A stretch of DNA of 64,000 bases from Rhodothermales bacterium (GTDB taxonomy: Bacteria; Bacteroidota; Rhodothermia; Rhodothermales; JAHQVL01): the NCBI GenBank assembly GCA_041391505.1, contig JAWKNW010000013.1, forward strand, positions 62,001-126,000, read 5' to 3'. The notes below the pieces were generated by a model that searched no databases, was not told the origin of the DNA, and was given only the letters and a program-made list of their open reading frames with translations. The translations under genes and the position numbers were made by a program. This document shows, in pieces, positions 51,295 through 61,258 of this stretch (position 1 is its first letter; each line of letters opens with the position of its first letter).

Positions 51295-53274
51295 TTGGGA
51301 AACAAAGACAACGTTGCATCGCAGGGCGCCGACATCGCCGAAGAAGTCGGCTGGACGCCCCGCGACGCCGAAGAATTGTATCACATGGCCTTCTGGTCGG
51401 ATGACTTCTTTCATGTCAACGACCAGGGTCACGTGGGTGTCCGCCCCGTTCAGGGCAGCAAACAGTCGGTGGATCTGAAAAAGGTGGTGAGGGAGCTGGA
51501 GCGGCGCGGCACGCGGTTTCCGGTGGTCATCCGTTTTCAGGACATCCTGCACGCCCGCGTCGTCCGCATCAATGAGGCGTTCATCGATGCCTGCCGCGAG
51601 CTGGGATACAAGAACCGCTACAACGGCATCTATCCGATCAAGGTGAACCAGCTCCACGAGGTGGTGGAGGAAATCCTCGACGCCGGCCGGCCCTACGGCC
51701 TCGGCCTGGAATGCGGGTCAAAGGCGGAGCTGGTCGCCGCCCTGGCGCATCTCGAGGATGACAAGACGCTGCTGATCTGCAACGGCTACAAGGACGAGGT
51801 CATGCTCCGCATGATCCTCTCCGCGCAGAAGCTCGGCAAGCAGGTGATCCCCGTCATCGAAAAGTACTCCGAGTTCACGCGGCTCCTCAAGCTGGCGGAA
51901 GAGATGGGCATCCGTCCCCGGATGGGTGTGCGCGTGCGCCTCTCGACGCCGGGCGTGGGCAAGTGGGCCGAATCGGGCGGCGAGCGCTCGAAGTTCGGGA
52001 TCACCATCCCCGAGCTGGTTCGCGCCATCGACGAACTCAAGGCGCGCGGCAATGCCGACGGCCTCGAGCTGCTGCATTTCCACCTCGGCAGCCAGCTGAC
52101 GGACATCCAGACGCTCAAGAAGGCGATCAAGGAATTCACCCAGATCTACGTCCAGCTCTGGCAGCGGGAGGTCGGCGTGAAGTACCTCGACATCGGCGGT
52201 GGCCTCGGGGTCAACTACGGGCTGGGGTACGGATCCACGACCGACAGCATCAACTACACGCTGATCGAATACGCCCGCAGCGCCGTGTATGCCGTCCAGG
52301 AGGTGTGCGACAGCACGAACACGCCGCATCCGATCATCCTGTCCGAAAGCGGTCGCGCCCTGTCGGCCCATCACTCGGTGCTGGTGGTGGACATCCTCGG
52401 GATCCACCGCAAGGAGGGAATGGACCCCGATTTCAAACCGGGCAAGGGCGATCACGCGATCATCCGCGAGATGGAAGAGATCTGGCGGCTCGCGCGCGCC
52501 GACAAGACGCAGCGCCTCCCCGTCCTGCTCGAAGCCTACCACGACGCGGTCGAAAAACGGCTGCAGTCGGAATCGCTGTTTTCGTTCGGCTACCTGCCGC
52601 TCGAACAGAAAGCCATCGCCGAGAAGCTGTACTGGAGCATCTGCTATACGATCAACGAGAAGGTCAAGCAGAGCAACGCCGAATGGCTGCCGGACGAGCT
52701 GACCCATCTGGACGATGTGCTGATCGATCAGTACCAGTGCGATTTTTCGGTCTTCCAGTCCATGCTGGATTACTGGGCGATCGGGCAGTGTTTCCCGGTC
52801 ATGCCCATCCACCGGCTCGAAGAACGGCCGGACCGGCGCGCGATCCTGGTCGACCTCACGTGTGACTCCGACGGCAAGGTGTGCACCTTCATCTCGCCGT
52901 ACGCCGACAAGGACTATCTGGAAGTGCACGACCTCAAGGGCGACGACCCGTATTACCTCGGGTTCTTCATGATGGGGGCGTACCAGGATATCATGGGCGA
53001 CATGCACAACCTCTTCGGCCGCGTGTCGGAAGTGCACGTGTACGCCAGCGAGGAGGAGCCGGAAGGCTTCTACATCGAGAAGGTCATCCAGGGCGCGACG
53101 GTGGAGGAGATGCTCGCCCAGGTGCAGTATTTCCCGAACGATCTGCTGCGCCGTATGAACAAGCTCGTGCGCGACAAGGTGCAGGCCGGCGTCATCCAGC
53201 CCAGCGCCGGCTACGCGATGCTCGAAGAATACGAGCACATCATGAAAGAGACCACCTACTTCCGAAACACCTGA
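51295..53274 (+). CDS. speA: Biosynthetic arginine decarboxylase
   Basis: SpeA (659 residues) is a PLP enzyme that decarboxylates arginine to agmatine. The PLP-lysine region is YPIKVNQLHEVVEE, followed by GLECGSKAEL, the alanine racemase-like barrel (LLHFHLGSQLTD, DIGGGLGVNYG) and the C-terminal domain. TTG at 51295 is the start, 13 bp after the DHS-like gene; no nearer ATG keeps the N-terminal region. It is followed by aguB after 13 bp, so agmatine is made and used by neighbouring gene products. Confidence 0.95.
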   Translation: MGNKDNVASQGADIAEEVGWTPRDAEELYHMAFWSDDFFHVNDQGHVGVRPVQGSKQSVDLKKVVRELERRGTRFPVVIRFQDILHARVVRINEAFIDACRELGYKNRYNGIYPIKVNQLHEVVEEILDAGRPYGLGLECGSKAELVAALAHLEDDKTLLICNGYKDEVMLRMILSAQKLGKQVIPVIEKYSEFTRLLKLAEEMGIRPRMGVRVRLSTPGVGKWAESGGERSKFGITIPELVRAIDELKARGNADGLELLHFHLGSQLTDIQTLKKAIKEFTQIYVQLWQREVGVKYLDIGGGLGVNYGLGYGSTTDSINYTLIEYARSAVYAVQEVCDSTNTPHPIILSESGRALSAHHSVLVVDILGIHRKEGMDPDFKPGKGDHAIIREMEEIWRLARADKTQRLPVLLEAYHDAVEKRLQSESLFSFGYLPLEQKAIAEKLYWSICYTINEKVKQSNAEWLPDELTHLDDVLIDQYQCDFSVFQSMLDYWAIGQCFPVMPIHRLEERPDRRAILVDLTCDSDGKVCTFISPYADKDYLEVHDLKGDDPYYLGFFMMGAYQDIMGDMHNLFGRVSEVHVYASEEEPEGFYIEKVIQGATVEEMLAQVQYFPNDLLRRMNKLVRDKVQAGVIQPSAGYAMLEEYEHIMKETTYFRNT

Positions 53275-53287
53275 TCTCGACGGATAC

Positions 53288-54187
53288 ATGACCAACGACA
53301 AGGTGAAGGTGGGTATCGTCCAGATGCGATGCTCGGCCGACCCGGACGACAATACCGCCCGCGCCCTCCGCATGACGGGCGAAGCGGCCGACCTCGGCGC
53401 CCAGATCGTGTGCCTGCCGGAGCTGTTTCGCAGCCGCTATTTCTGCCAGAACGAAGACTCCGCGCACTTCGCGCTCGCCGAACCCATCCCCGGTCCCTCG
53501 TCGGATGCCTTCGGGGCCCTCGCCCGGGAGAAGGGGATCGTCGTCGTGGCCAGCCTGTTCGAGAAGCGGGCGGTAGGCCTCTACCATAACACCGCCGTCG
53601 TGGTCGACAGCGATCAGGGGATGCTGGGACGTTATCGCAAGATGCACATCCCCGACGATCCGCGGTACTACGAAAAATACTATTTCACCCCCGGCGACCT
53701 CGGGTTCAAGACGTTTCAGACCTCACGCGGGCCGATCGGCGTGCTTGTGTGCTGGGACCAGTGGTACCCCGAAGCCGCGCGCCTCACGGCGCTGCAGGGC
53801 GCCGAGATCCTGTTTTATCCCACGGCCATCGGCTGGCATCCCGAAGAGCAGGACTCGCACGGCGAACGGCAGCACGATGCCTGGCAGACCGCCCAGCGCG
53901 CCCACGCGATCGCCAACGGGTGTTTCGTCGTCTCCGTAAACCGGATCGGGTTCGAGCCGGAGCCCCATGCGCCCGAAGGCCACGGCATCCAGTTCTGGGG
54001 CCAGAGCTTCATCGCCGCGCCGGACGGGTCGCTGCTCGCCAAAGCATCGAAGGACCAGGAAGAGATCATCGTCGTGGAGCTGGACAAGGGCGCCATCTTC
54101 GATCAGCGCACCGGGTGGCCCTTCCTCCGCGACCGCCGGATCGACGCCTACGACAAACTCACCCGCCGCTATATCGAAGCCGAGTGA
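53288..54187 (+). CDS. aguB: N-carbamoylputrescine amidase
   Basis: This 299-residue nitrilase-superfamily enzyme hydrolyses N-carbamoylputrescine to putrescine, CO2 and ammonia. The Glu-Lys-Cys triad is visible: Glu in CLPELFRS, Lys in YRKMHIPDD and C155 in VLVCWDQWYPEA. The family phrase SGYFCQNEDS-like (SRYFCQNEDSAHF) and the length match plant and bacterial AguB. The stop overlaps the start of aguA by one base (TGATG), so the two are coupled. Confidence 0.94.
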   Translation: MTNDKVKVGIVQMRCSADPDDNTARALRMTGEAADLGAQIVCLPELFRSRYFCQNEDSAHFALAEPIPGPSSDAFGALAREKGIVVVASLFEKRAVGLYHNTAVVVDSDQGMLGRYRKMHIPDDPRYYEKYYFTPGDLGFKTFQTSRGPIGVLVCWDQWYPEAARLTALQGAEILFYPTAIGWHPEEQDSHGERQHDAWQTAQRAHAIANGCFVVSVNRIGFEPEPHAPEGHGIQFWGQSFIAAPDGSLLAKASKDQEEIIVVELDKGAIFDQRTGWPFLRDRRIDAYDKLTRRYIEAE

Positions 54188-55215
54188 TGCCGACGCGCCC
54201 GACCTCATCCCCGCACGCCGCGACGCCCGCGGCGCAGGGCTACCGCATGCCGGCGGAGTGGGCTCCGCACCAGGGCACCTGGATTTCCTGGCCCCATAAC
54301 CCGGACACCTGGCCCGGCTTTCTCCCCGGCGTCGTCACGTTTTACGACACCCTCACGCGCGCGCTGGCCGAGGTGGAGGAGGTGCACATCAACGTCACCA
54401 CCCGGGCGATGCGTCGCGACCTCGAGCAGCGCTTTGCCGAGGCGCTGGCGCGCGGACGCGTCATCCTGCATGATTTTCCGACAGACGACGCCTGGTGCCG
54501 GGATCATGGCGCGACGATCGTCAAGGGGCCGGCCGGCCGCGCCGCCATCGACTGGCGCTATACGGCATGGGGCGGGAAATATCCGCCCTACGACAGCGAC
54601 GACCGCATCGCGGCCCTCATGGCCGAGTACCTCGGCATCCCTGTCTTTCGCCAGGACGTCGTCCTCGAAGGCGGCGCCCTCGAAATCAACAGCCAGGGGT
54701 TGCTGCTCACCACGGCATCCTGCGTGCTGAACCCGAACCGGAATCCCGACCTCACCCACGCGGCGGCCGACCGGCTCCTGCGCGACACCCTCGGCGCGAC
54801 CGAGGTGCTGTGGCTCGAGGGCGAGATACTCGGCGACGACACCGACGGGCACATCGACAACCTCGCGCGTTTCGTCAACGACGACACCGTGTTTATCGAG
54901 CCCCGGCTCGAGGCGTCGTCGCGCGCCGTGCTGGCGGACTACCGCACGCCGGCAGGCGGCTCGCTGACCGTCCGCGAGCTGCCGCTGCCGGCGCCGCAAC
55001 AACGCGACGGCGAACCGCTGCCGGCGAGCTTTGCCAATTTCCTCATCGCGAACGAACTCGTTCTGGTGCCCGGTTACGGCGGCAGCGAGGACGAGCGCGC
55101 CTGCGCCATGCTCCAGGAGCATTTCCCGGATCGCGACGTCAGGGCGATCGACGCGCGCGCGGCCATCGTCGGCCTCGGCGCCATCCACTGCCTGACCCAG
55201 CAAGTGCCGGCATAG
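54187..55215 (+). CDS. aguA: Agmatine deiminase
   Basis: AguA (342 residues) converts agmatine to N-carbamoylputrescine, the substrate of AguB. The peptidyl-arginine-deiminase-like fold shows FRMPAEW-like GYRMPAEWAPHQGTWISWP, DDAWCRDHGATIV, the substrate-binding GHIDNLARFV and the nucleophile C335 in GAIHCLTQQVPA. The ATG at 54187 overlaps the aguB stop; the longer upstream frame is a shadow. It completes the arginine-agmatine-putrescine route in this operon. Confidence 0.95.
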   Translation: MPTRPTSSPHAATPAAQGYRMPAEWAPHQGTWISWPHNPDTWPGFLPGVVTFYDTLTRALAEVEEVHINVTTRAMRRDLEQRFAEALARGRVILHDFPTDDAWCRDHGATIVKGPAGRAAIDWRYTAWGGKYPPYDSDDRIAALMAEYLGIPVFRQDVVLEGGALEINSQGLLLTTASCVLNPNRNPDLTHAAADRLLRDTLGATEVLWLEGEILGDDTDGHIDNLARFVNDDTVFIEPRLEASSRAVLADYRTPAGGSLTVRELPLPAPQQRDGEPLPASFANFLIANELVLVPGYGGSEDERACAMLQEHFPDRDVRAIDARAAIVGLGAIHCLTQQVPA

Positions 55216-55367
55216 GCGTGCAGGCCAGTCAGGGCGGCGGCGTTACGCCGTTGCGGTCGAAGGCATTGCAGTTCGTCCACCGTAGGGCGTATCATGAAAC
55301 GCCGGCGTGGCCGGCATCCGGGGCATCCCCCTTATCGTCAACCGCTCGATTCGAAGGTCTCCTGCCT

Positions 55368-56501
55368 ATGCGAACACCGTTCATTCACCGCGCGCTCCTC
55401 GTGAGCCTGGCCCTCGCCTCCTTCGGGTATGCCCGCGTCGCCGACGAAGCGGCGTTTCAGGTCGAGCCCTTCGCCCTCGGGCTGGACTCCCCGTGGGGGA
55501 TGGCGTTTTTGCCGGACGGACGGCTGCTCGTGACCGAGCGCACGGGGCAGCTGCGGATCGTCGGGACGGATGGGGCGGTGTCGGAGCCCGTCGCCGGCGT
55601 GCCGGACGTCTGTGTCTGCGGGCAGGGCGGTTTGCTTGATGTCCAGTTGCATCCCCAGTATGCGCAGAACGGCTGGCTGTACCTGAGCTACGCGGACAAG
55701 AAGCTGAACGACGAAGGCAAGCCCATCGCGTTCACCGCGATCATGCGGGCCCGCCTCTCCGGGAATGCCCTGACCGATCAGGAGACGCTTTTTCAGGCGC
55801 CCGAGGCGGTCTACTCGGAGCGCGAATACCACTTCGGATCGCGCATCGTATTCGACGACGAAGGGTACCTCTATTTCTCGATCGGCGACCGGGGCGTGAT
55901 GGAAGATGCGCAGCGCCTCGACGTCCCGAACGGCAAGATCCATCGCCTGCACGATGACGGCCGGGTGCCGGCGGACAATCCGTTTGTCGTTCAGCCGGAC
56001 GCCGTGAAATCCATCTGGTCCTACGGCCATCGCAATCCGCAGGGGCTCCAGTGGAATCGCGTGACCGGCACGCTCTGGAACACCGAGCACGGACCGCAGG
56101 GCGGCGACGAACTCAACCACGTCCGCAAGGGCCTCAACTTCGGCTGGCCGGTCATCAGCTACGGCATCAACTACGACAATACAGTGCTGACGCCGTTCAC
56201 CTCGAAAGACGGCATGGAGCAGCCGGCGACGCACTGGACGCCGTCGATCGCCACCGGAGGGATCGCCTTCTACGAAGGGGATACCTTCCCCGACTGGAAG
56301 GGGAGCCTGTTCGTGACCTCGCTCAAGTTCGGCGAGTTGCGGCGGGTCATGATCGAAGGGACGACCGTTACCGGGCAGGAGCTGATCTGGAAGACCGCCG
56401 GCCGCATCCGCGACGTAGAGACCGGCCCCGACGGCTATGTCTACGTGGCGGTCGAGGGCGCGGAACAGAGCATCGTGCGGCTCGTGCCGGCCGATGCGTA
56501 A
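55368..56501 (+). CDS. Exported PQQ-dependent-type sugar (glucose/sorbosone) dehydrogenase
   Basis: This 377-residue secreted beta-propeller protein has a signal peptide (LLVSLALASFGYA) and soluble-glucose-dehydrogenase (YliI/Asd) motifs: GLDSPWGMAFLPDGRLLVTER, GQGGLLDVQLHPQY, SYGHRNPQGLQW, EHGPQGGDELN and the C-terminal DVETGPDGYVYV. It oxidises aldoses with PQQ or is a related lactonase-like protein; the cofactor cannot be confirmed by eye. It lies 152 bp after aguA and is probably a separate unit, followed by a small membrane protein. Confidence 0.9.
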   Translation: MRTPFIHRALLVSLALASFGYARVADEAAFQVEPFALGLDSPWGMAFLPDGRLLVTERTGQLRIVGTDGAVSEPVAGVPDVCVCGQGGLLDVQLHPQYAQNGWLYLSYADKKLNDEGKPIAFTAIMRARLSGNALTDQETLFQAPEAVYSEREYHFGSRIVFDDEGYLYFSIGDRGVMEDAQRLDVPNGKIHRLHDDGRVPADNPFVVQPDAVKSIWSYGHRNPQGLQWNRVTGTLWNTEHGPQGGDELNHVRKGLNFGWPVISYGINYDNTVLTPFTSKDGMEQPATHWTPSIATGGIAFYEGDTFPDWKGSLFVTSLKFGELRRVMIEGTTVTGQELIWKTAGRIRDVETGPDGYVYVAVEGAEQSIVRLVPADA

Positions 56502-56514
56502 AACCGGAGTATCG

Positions 56515-56742
56515 ATGGCATGGCTTGACCGATTGCCCTACGGCCTGTTGATCTTTGCGGCGCTCATGCTCGGGCTGGCACCGTTCATTCCGGAGCCGCA
56601 TCTGCTGCAAAAGATGAAGATGCTCCTGGCCGGCGAGCTGACGCGTCCCGAGGACATCGGCGACGTGCTTTTCCACGGGGCCCCGCTCATCCTCATCGCC
56701 TTCAAGCTGAAGCGCGACTATTTCTCCTCGACCGAGGCGTAG
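56515..56742 (+). CDS. Small conserved inner-membrane protein
   Basis: This 75-residue protein begins MAWLDRLPYGLLIFAALMLGLAPF, a pattern I recognise from small conserved membrane proteins often found beside transporter genes, with the phrase PEPHLLQKMKML after the first helix and a second hydrophobic stretch (GAPLILIAFKL). The function is unknown. It follows the sugar dehydrogenase by 13 bp. Its 3' end overlaps the convergent GH92 gene by 25 bp. Confidence 0.75.
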   Translation: MAWLDRLPYGLLIFAALMLGLAPFIPEPHLLQKMKMLLAGELTRPEDIGDVLFHGAPLILIAFKLKRDYFSSTEA

Positions 56743-59087
56743 GGCGGCTCTTTTTGCGGATCCGATAGAGACGGCGGGGCGTCCTCGGGCCGGCTGCCCC
56801 AGGTTTTGTTGGGCTCCGGTCCCATTTCCAGCACGAGCTGGCCGCCGGACACGATTTCCTCGTGCCGGATCCACGGGCGCGTCAGCGGTTCGCCGTTCAG
56901 CTCCGCGGACTGGATGTAGCGATTCCGGTCGGAGGTGCCCCGGGCCTCGATCGTAAACTTGCGGCCGCTTCCCAGTCGAAACCGCGTCGTTTCGAACAGC
57001 GGGCTGCCGAGCACATAGTAGGGCATGCCGGGGGCGACGGGATACAGACCGATCGCGCTGAAGACATACCAGGCCGACATCTGGCCGGCGTCGTCGTTGC
57101 CGCTTAGGCCGCCGGGCGCGGAGCTGTATTCATCCGCCATGATGTCCCGAACCCGCTGCTGCGTTTTCCAGGGAGCGCCGGCGTAGGCGTAGAGGTAGGC
57201 GATCTGGTGGCTGGGTTCGTTGCCGTGCCAGTAATGGCCGTCGTCGAACAGCGTATCCAGGCGGGCGATAAAGGGCTCTCGGCCGCCGATCCAGTCGATC
57301 AGGCCGGCTACATCGTGCGGCACATACCACGTGTAATGCCAGGGAGAGCCCTCCGTGATGAAGTCGTACGTCCGGTTCGCCGGATCGAACGGCGTCACCC
57401 AGCTGCTGTCTCGATGCCGGCCCCGCGCAAATCCGGTTACCGGGTCGATGACGTTGCGATAATAACCCGCCCGCCGCGACAGCTCCTGGTAATCTTCGTC
57501 GTGCCCGAGCATGTTCGCCATCTGGCCGACCACGAAGTCGTCGTATGCATACTCCAGCGTCCGGGAAACCTGTTCGGCCTTGTGGAACGCCTCGCGCACC
57601 GGCTCTTCCAGCGGGAGAAAGCCGTATTTGAGGTACACCATGATGGCGCGCCGGCCCTTGCCGTCGAGGTATTCGGCGTAGGTGGCGGGCGTGCCGAACG
57701 CGTTCTGCCGCATGTACCGATAAGCCTTCTCCGCGTCGAAATCGTGGATGCCCTTGGCGTAGGCGTCGGTGATGATCGATGTCGCGTGGTCGCCGATCAT
57801 GGCGGCGGTATAGCTGTTCCAGGACGGGAAGATCGGGAGCCAGCCGCCCCGTTCGGCCTTGTCGATCAGCGAGCGGACCATATCACGGGTCCGTTCCGGA
57901 TCCACCAGGGTCAGCAGCGGATGCACCGCACGGTAGGTATCCCATACCGAAAAGTCGGCGTAGTATCCTCCCTCTTCGATATGCCCCGCCGGCGTGCCCG
58001 CGAAGCCCGGGTAGGCGCCGCTCACATCGCTGAACAGCCGGGGCAGCTGGGATGCATGGTAGAAGGCGGAATAAAACGTCGTTTGCTGCTCCGGCGTCCC
58101 GCCGGCGACCGTGATGCGCCCGAGCAGACGGCTCCAGGCCGATTCACTGCTCGTTCGGGCCGCGTCGAAGTCCCACTCAGGTATCTCGACGGCGAGGTTG
58201 CGCTCGGCCTCCTCGGCGGAGGTGAACGAGGTGCCCACTTTCACCAGCACCTCCTCCCCGGGATGGACGTCGAAGCTGACGTAGGCGCCGACGGCGACGC
58301 TGTCCGGCAGGCCCTCGGCGCGCCAGGTGCCCGGCAGCAGGGTCGAATCCCTCCAGGTGCCGGTCTGGACGAACGGACGGTCGAACTGGGCGGCAAAGTG
58401 GCCGCTGAAACCGGCCGGCTCGCCCCAGCCCTGATAGATGCGATGGGCCGGGTTTTCGCCCCGGACGATGTGCGCGTTGGGATCGACCGTGATGCTTCCG
58501 ACGCCCTCGTCGCTGTTGGGCTGGACGACGAGGTGAACGGTGCCGGCATCGCGGAAGGTGAACCGGAAGAAGCCGGCACGCGCCGTGCCCGTCATCTCGG
58601 CCACGACAGCGCCGCCATCCAGCGAAACCCGGTAGTAGGAGGGTGTGGCCACCTCATCGTCGTGCGAAAAAGGCAGGGCGCGGTGGTACGGGCCGAAGCG
58701 AAGGGAATCGACGACGGGCATGAGCGTGACGCTGCCGTAATCCTGCGTACAGGACCCGCTCATCCAGTGGCTGCCCCGGAAGCCCTGAATCCGCTCGTCC
58801 TCGTAGTAGTAGGGTGAGAGACACTTCTTTTCGCTCTCGCGCGTTTGCGGGGTCCACTGGGTCATGCCGAAGGGATGTCCCACCCCGGGAAAGGTCTGTC
58901 CGTGCACTTCGTTGTCGGCCTCGCTGTGGCGCAACGCCGCGGGCGTACGCGCGGCCGCGGTGCCGATGTGCGGATTGACATGGGTAAGGAGACGCGCGTC
59001 GCCGGCGTCGTCCTTGCACGAGGCAAACAGCAGCGCGGCCACGCACAGGATCCATGCGAAGCGTCGGTGGGGTTCAGGCATGTTCAC
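56718..59087 (-). CDS. GH92-family alpha-mannosidase, lipoprotein
   Basis: This 789-residue lipoprotein (lipobox FASC) matches GH92 exo-acting alpha-mannosidases, calcium-dependent inverting enzymes common in Bacteroidota. Motifs include NPHIGTA, GHPFGMTQWTP, GFRGSHWMSG, TFYSAFYHASQLPRLF, SVWDTYRAVHPLL, GDHATSIITDAYAKG and the catalytic-region GNDDAGQMSAWYVFSAIGLYPVAPG (shown in part). It probably trims mannose from glycans outside the cell. MPEPHRRF, two codons in, is an alternative start. It is divergent from the 3-keto-disaccharide hydrolase-type gene. Confidence 0.94.
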   Translation of the reverse strand: MNMPEPHRRFAWILCVAALLFASCKDDAGDARLLTHVNPHIGTAAARTPAALRHSEADNEVHGQTFPGVGHPFGMTQWTPQTRESEKKCLSPYYYEDERIQGFRGSHWMSGSCTQDYGSVTLMPVVDSLRFGPYHRALPFSHDDEVATPSYYRVSLDGGAVVAEMTGTARAGFFRFTFRDAGTVHLVVQPNSDEGVGSITVDPNAHIVRGENPAHRIYQGWGEPAGFSGHFAAQFDRPFVQTGTWRDSTLLPGTWRAEGLPDSVAVGAYVSFDVHPGEEVLVKVGTSFTSAEEAERNLAVEIPEWDFDAARTSSESAWSRLLGRITVAGGTPEQQTTFYSAFYHASQLPRLFSDVSGAYPGFAGTPAGHIEEGGYYADFSVWDTYRAVHPLLTLVDPERTRDMVRSLIDKAERGGWLPIFPSWNSYTAAMIGDHATSIITDAYAKGIHDFDAEKAYRYMRQNAFGTPATYAEYLDGKGRRAIMVYLKYGFLPLEEPVREAFHKAEQVSRTLEYAYDDFVVGQMANMLGHDEDYQELSRRAGYYRNVIDPVTGFARGRHRDSSWVTPFDPANRTYDFITEGSPWHYTWYVPHDVAGLIDWIGGREPFIARLDTLFDDGHYWHGNEPSHQIAYLYAYAGAPWKTQQRVRDIMADEYSSAPGGLSGNDDAGQMSAWYVFSAIGLYPVAPGMPYYVLGSPLFETTRFRLGSGRKFTIEARGTSDRNRYIQSAELNGEPLTRPWIRHEEIVSGGQLVLEMGPEPNKTWGSRPEDAPPSLSDPQKEPPYASVEEK

Positions 59088-59341
59088 TCAGCGAGTCGGC
59101 TTATCTACGAAAGATACAAAAAGCAGGGTACAGCATGAGACGTTGGGATCGACGGCACGTCTCTAACCGCGCGGGTGGGGCAACAGTGGGCAACAGAGCG
59201 GATGCCTGTTCGCCGCGCGCGGTAAGGGGACCCAAGCTACCAAATATTGATCCAAGATACCCGATTCTTGCTTTCGATGCGCCTCCGGCGTATATATCAG
59301 ACTGTTCATCCAACCCCTAGACCGCGACATACGCTCCCTGC

Positions 59342-61252
59342 ATGCGTTATCGCGCTTTTTTTATGTCGATTCCCACCGTTTTCGCGAGCGTCCGCCGGCT
59401 GGCGGTCATGGGCCTTTTCGTGCTCTCGCTCGCCAGCCCCGGCCAGGTTACGGGGCAGGAAGCCGCGACGCCGGCGACCGTCCTGCGTCTCGACGATATG
59501 CGGGGCTTCAAGCCCACCGCCGGCAACTGGCAGATCGTAGGCGGCTTCATGGCGGATCGTGCCGAAGAGCACGCCTTTGCGACCCGCCCCGGCACCGGCG
59601 TGCTGGCCAATATCCAGACGGACACCGCCCGGGACAACCTGTTCACCGCCTGGGAGCATGCCGACATCGAACTCGACCTCGACGTCAACTTGCCGCGCGG
59701 ATCCAATTCCGGCATCTACCTGCAGGGGCGCTATGAGGTCCAGCTGTTCGACAGCTGGGGCGTGGCCGAGCCCAGCGCCGCGGACCTCGGGGGCATCTAC
59801 CAGCGATGGGACGAGTCGAGGCCGGAAGGGCAGAAGGGGTATGAAGGCCACCCGCCCCCGATCAACGTGGCGCGCGCGCCCGGATTATGGCAACATCTGC
59901 ATATCGTCTTTCGCGCACCGCGTTTCGACGCGGCGGGGAAGAAGATCCGGAATGCCGCCTTCGTGCAGGTAGCGCTGAACGGCATCGTGCTCCATGAAAA
60001 TGTGGAACTGACCGGCCCCACGCGCTCGTCGGCCTGGGATGACGAGGCCCCGCTTGGCCCGCTGATGATCCAGGGCGATCATGGACCGGTCGCGCTGCGC
60101 CATATTTCCTACCGCCTGTACCGCGCCGATCAGATCCAGCTGACCGATCTGCGGCGCGCCTACTACACCGGCCGGTTCGACTATCAGATGCCCGATCTCG
60201 CAGAGCTCGATCGTGTCGAGGAGGGGCCGGCCACGTCGATCGACGCCGGAAGCGCATCCGACATCAAACAATTTGCCCTGCAGTACGCGGGCAGTCTGCA
60301 GGCGCCCGTTGCCGGCGACTACGTCTTCGAGGTCGCGCATACGGCCCGCGTGCGACTCGAGATCGACGGCAAGACGGTCCTCACGGACCGCGACCCGAAC
60401 GTCGCAGCACCCGGCGAGTTCGATCGGCGCGCGGCGCGGGTTCGCCTCACGAAAGGGGCGCACCGTCTCGTGCTGACGTACGCGAAGGGTAACTGGCACG
60501 CGGCGCCTACCGCGCTCGGGTTTTATGTCTCAGGACCAGGGTTGCTGCGGACCGAGTTGACCGCGCCCGGTTCGCTTCCGGCCGACGCGTTCGCGGCCTT
60601 CGAGATCGCCCCGCAAGGCGGCCCCTTGATCCAGCGCAATTTTGTGGTGCACGGCGGCGAAAAACGGACCCACGCGATGTCTGTCGGCGAGCCGACCGGC
60701 ATCCATTACGCGTACGACATGGGGTCCGGCGCGCTGCTCAGCATCTGGAAAGGGCGTTTCGTCAACACCTCGCCGATGTGGTACGAGCGGGGCGAGATGC
60801 AGAGCGCCATCCCGCTCGGGAGCCTGATCGAGCTGGCCGGCTGGCCTACCGTTGCCGTGCTCAGCGACGACAGCGCGCCCTGGCCCGAAGGCGAGGCCGA
60901 CTATCATTTCAGCGGCTACAGCCTCGCGGGCGAGCGCCCCGTTTTTTCGTATGAGACCGGCGGGGTCAAGGTCCTCGATCAGCTAACACCCGACGAGGGC
61001 GGGACGATGTACACGCGCCGCATCGCGCTGTCGGGCAAGCCGGCCGGCGGGAAGGTGTGGGTCTTCGTGGCCGAAGGGGACGCCATCGAGATGCTTCCGG
61101 GCGGCGCCTATGCCGTCGATAATCAGCGCTATTATATCGAGCATCTCCAGGGAGGGCAGGCCTACGTCCGCAATGTGGGCGGGAAAAGCGAACTCCTCGT
61201 CGGCGTCGAGCTCGGGAATGGCGGTCTCGTTTCTTACGATCTGGTCTGGTAG
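59342..61252 (+). CDS. Exported 3-keto-disaccharide hydrolase (DUF1080) / PA14-like protein
   Basis: This 636-residue secreted protein has a signal peptide (MGLFVLSLASPGQVTG) and a jelly-roll DUF1080 domain at about residues 45-255 (DIELDLDVNLPRGSNSGIYLQGRYEVQLFDSWG, shown in part). A PA14-like carbohydrate-binding domain follows (LQYAGSLQAPVAGDYVFEV, KTVLTDRDPNVAAPG), and the C-terminal third is unassigned. DUF1080 proteins act on 3-keto-glycosides. An in-frame ATG at 59366 is possible. It is 6 bp upstream of the cupredoxin lipoprotein gene, so the two are co-transcribed. Confidence 0.87.
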   Translation: MRYRAFFMSIPTVFASVRRLAVMGLFVLSLASPGQVTGQEAATPATVLRLDDMRGFKPTAGNWQIVGGFMADRAEEHAFATRPGTGVLANIQTDTARDNLFTAWEHADIELDLDVNLPRGSNSGIYLQGRYEVQLFDSWGVAEPSAADLGGIYQRWDESRPEGQKGYEGHPPPINVARAPGLWQHLHIVFRAPRFDAAGKKIRNAAFVQVALNGIVLHENVELTGPTRSSAWDDEAPLGPLMIQGDHGPVALRHISYRLYRADQIQLTDLRRAYYTGRFDYQMPDLAELDRVEEGPATSIDAGSASDIKQFALQYAGSLQAPVAGDYVFEVAHTARVRLEIDGKTVLTDRDPNVAAPGEFDRRAARVRLTKGAHRLVLTYAKGNWHAAPTALGFYVSGPGLLRTELTAPGSLPADAFAAFEIAPQGGPLIQRNFVVHGGEKRTHAMSVGEPTGIHYAYDMGSGALLSIWKGRFVNTSPMWYERGEMQSAIPLGSLIELAGWPTVAVLSDDSAPWPEGEADYHFSGYSLAGERPVFSYETGGVKVLDQLTPDEGGTMYTRRIALSGKPAGGKVWVFVAEGDAIEMLPGGAYAVDNQRYYIEHLQGGQAYVRNVGGKSELLVGVELGNGGLVSYDLVW

Positions 61253-61258
61253 AAGGGC

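Noticed and set aside
53749..55367. Long plus-strand frames upstream of aguA and of the sugar dehydrogenase
   Set aside because: These parts are frame shadows of aguB and aguA; the real starts are at 54187 and 55368.
59170..59200. Heptad array upstream of the DUF1080 gene
   Set aside because: GGGCAACAG occurs twice but with a 10-bp period and no further copies, so it does not fit the 7-bp family.
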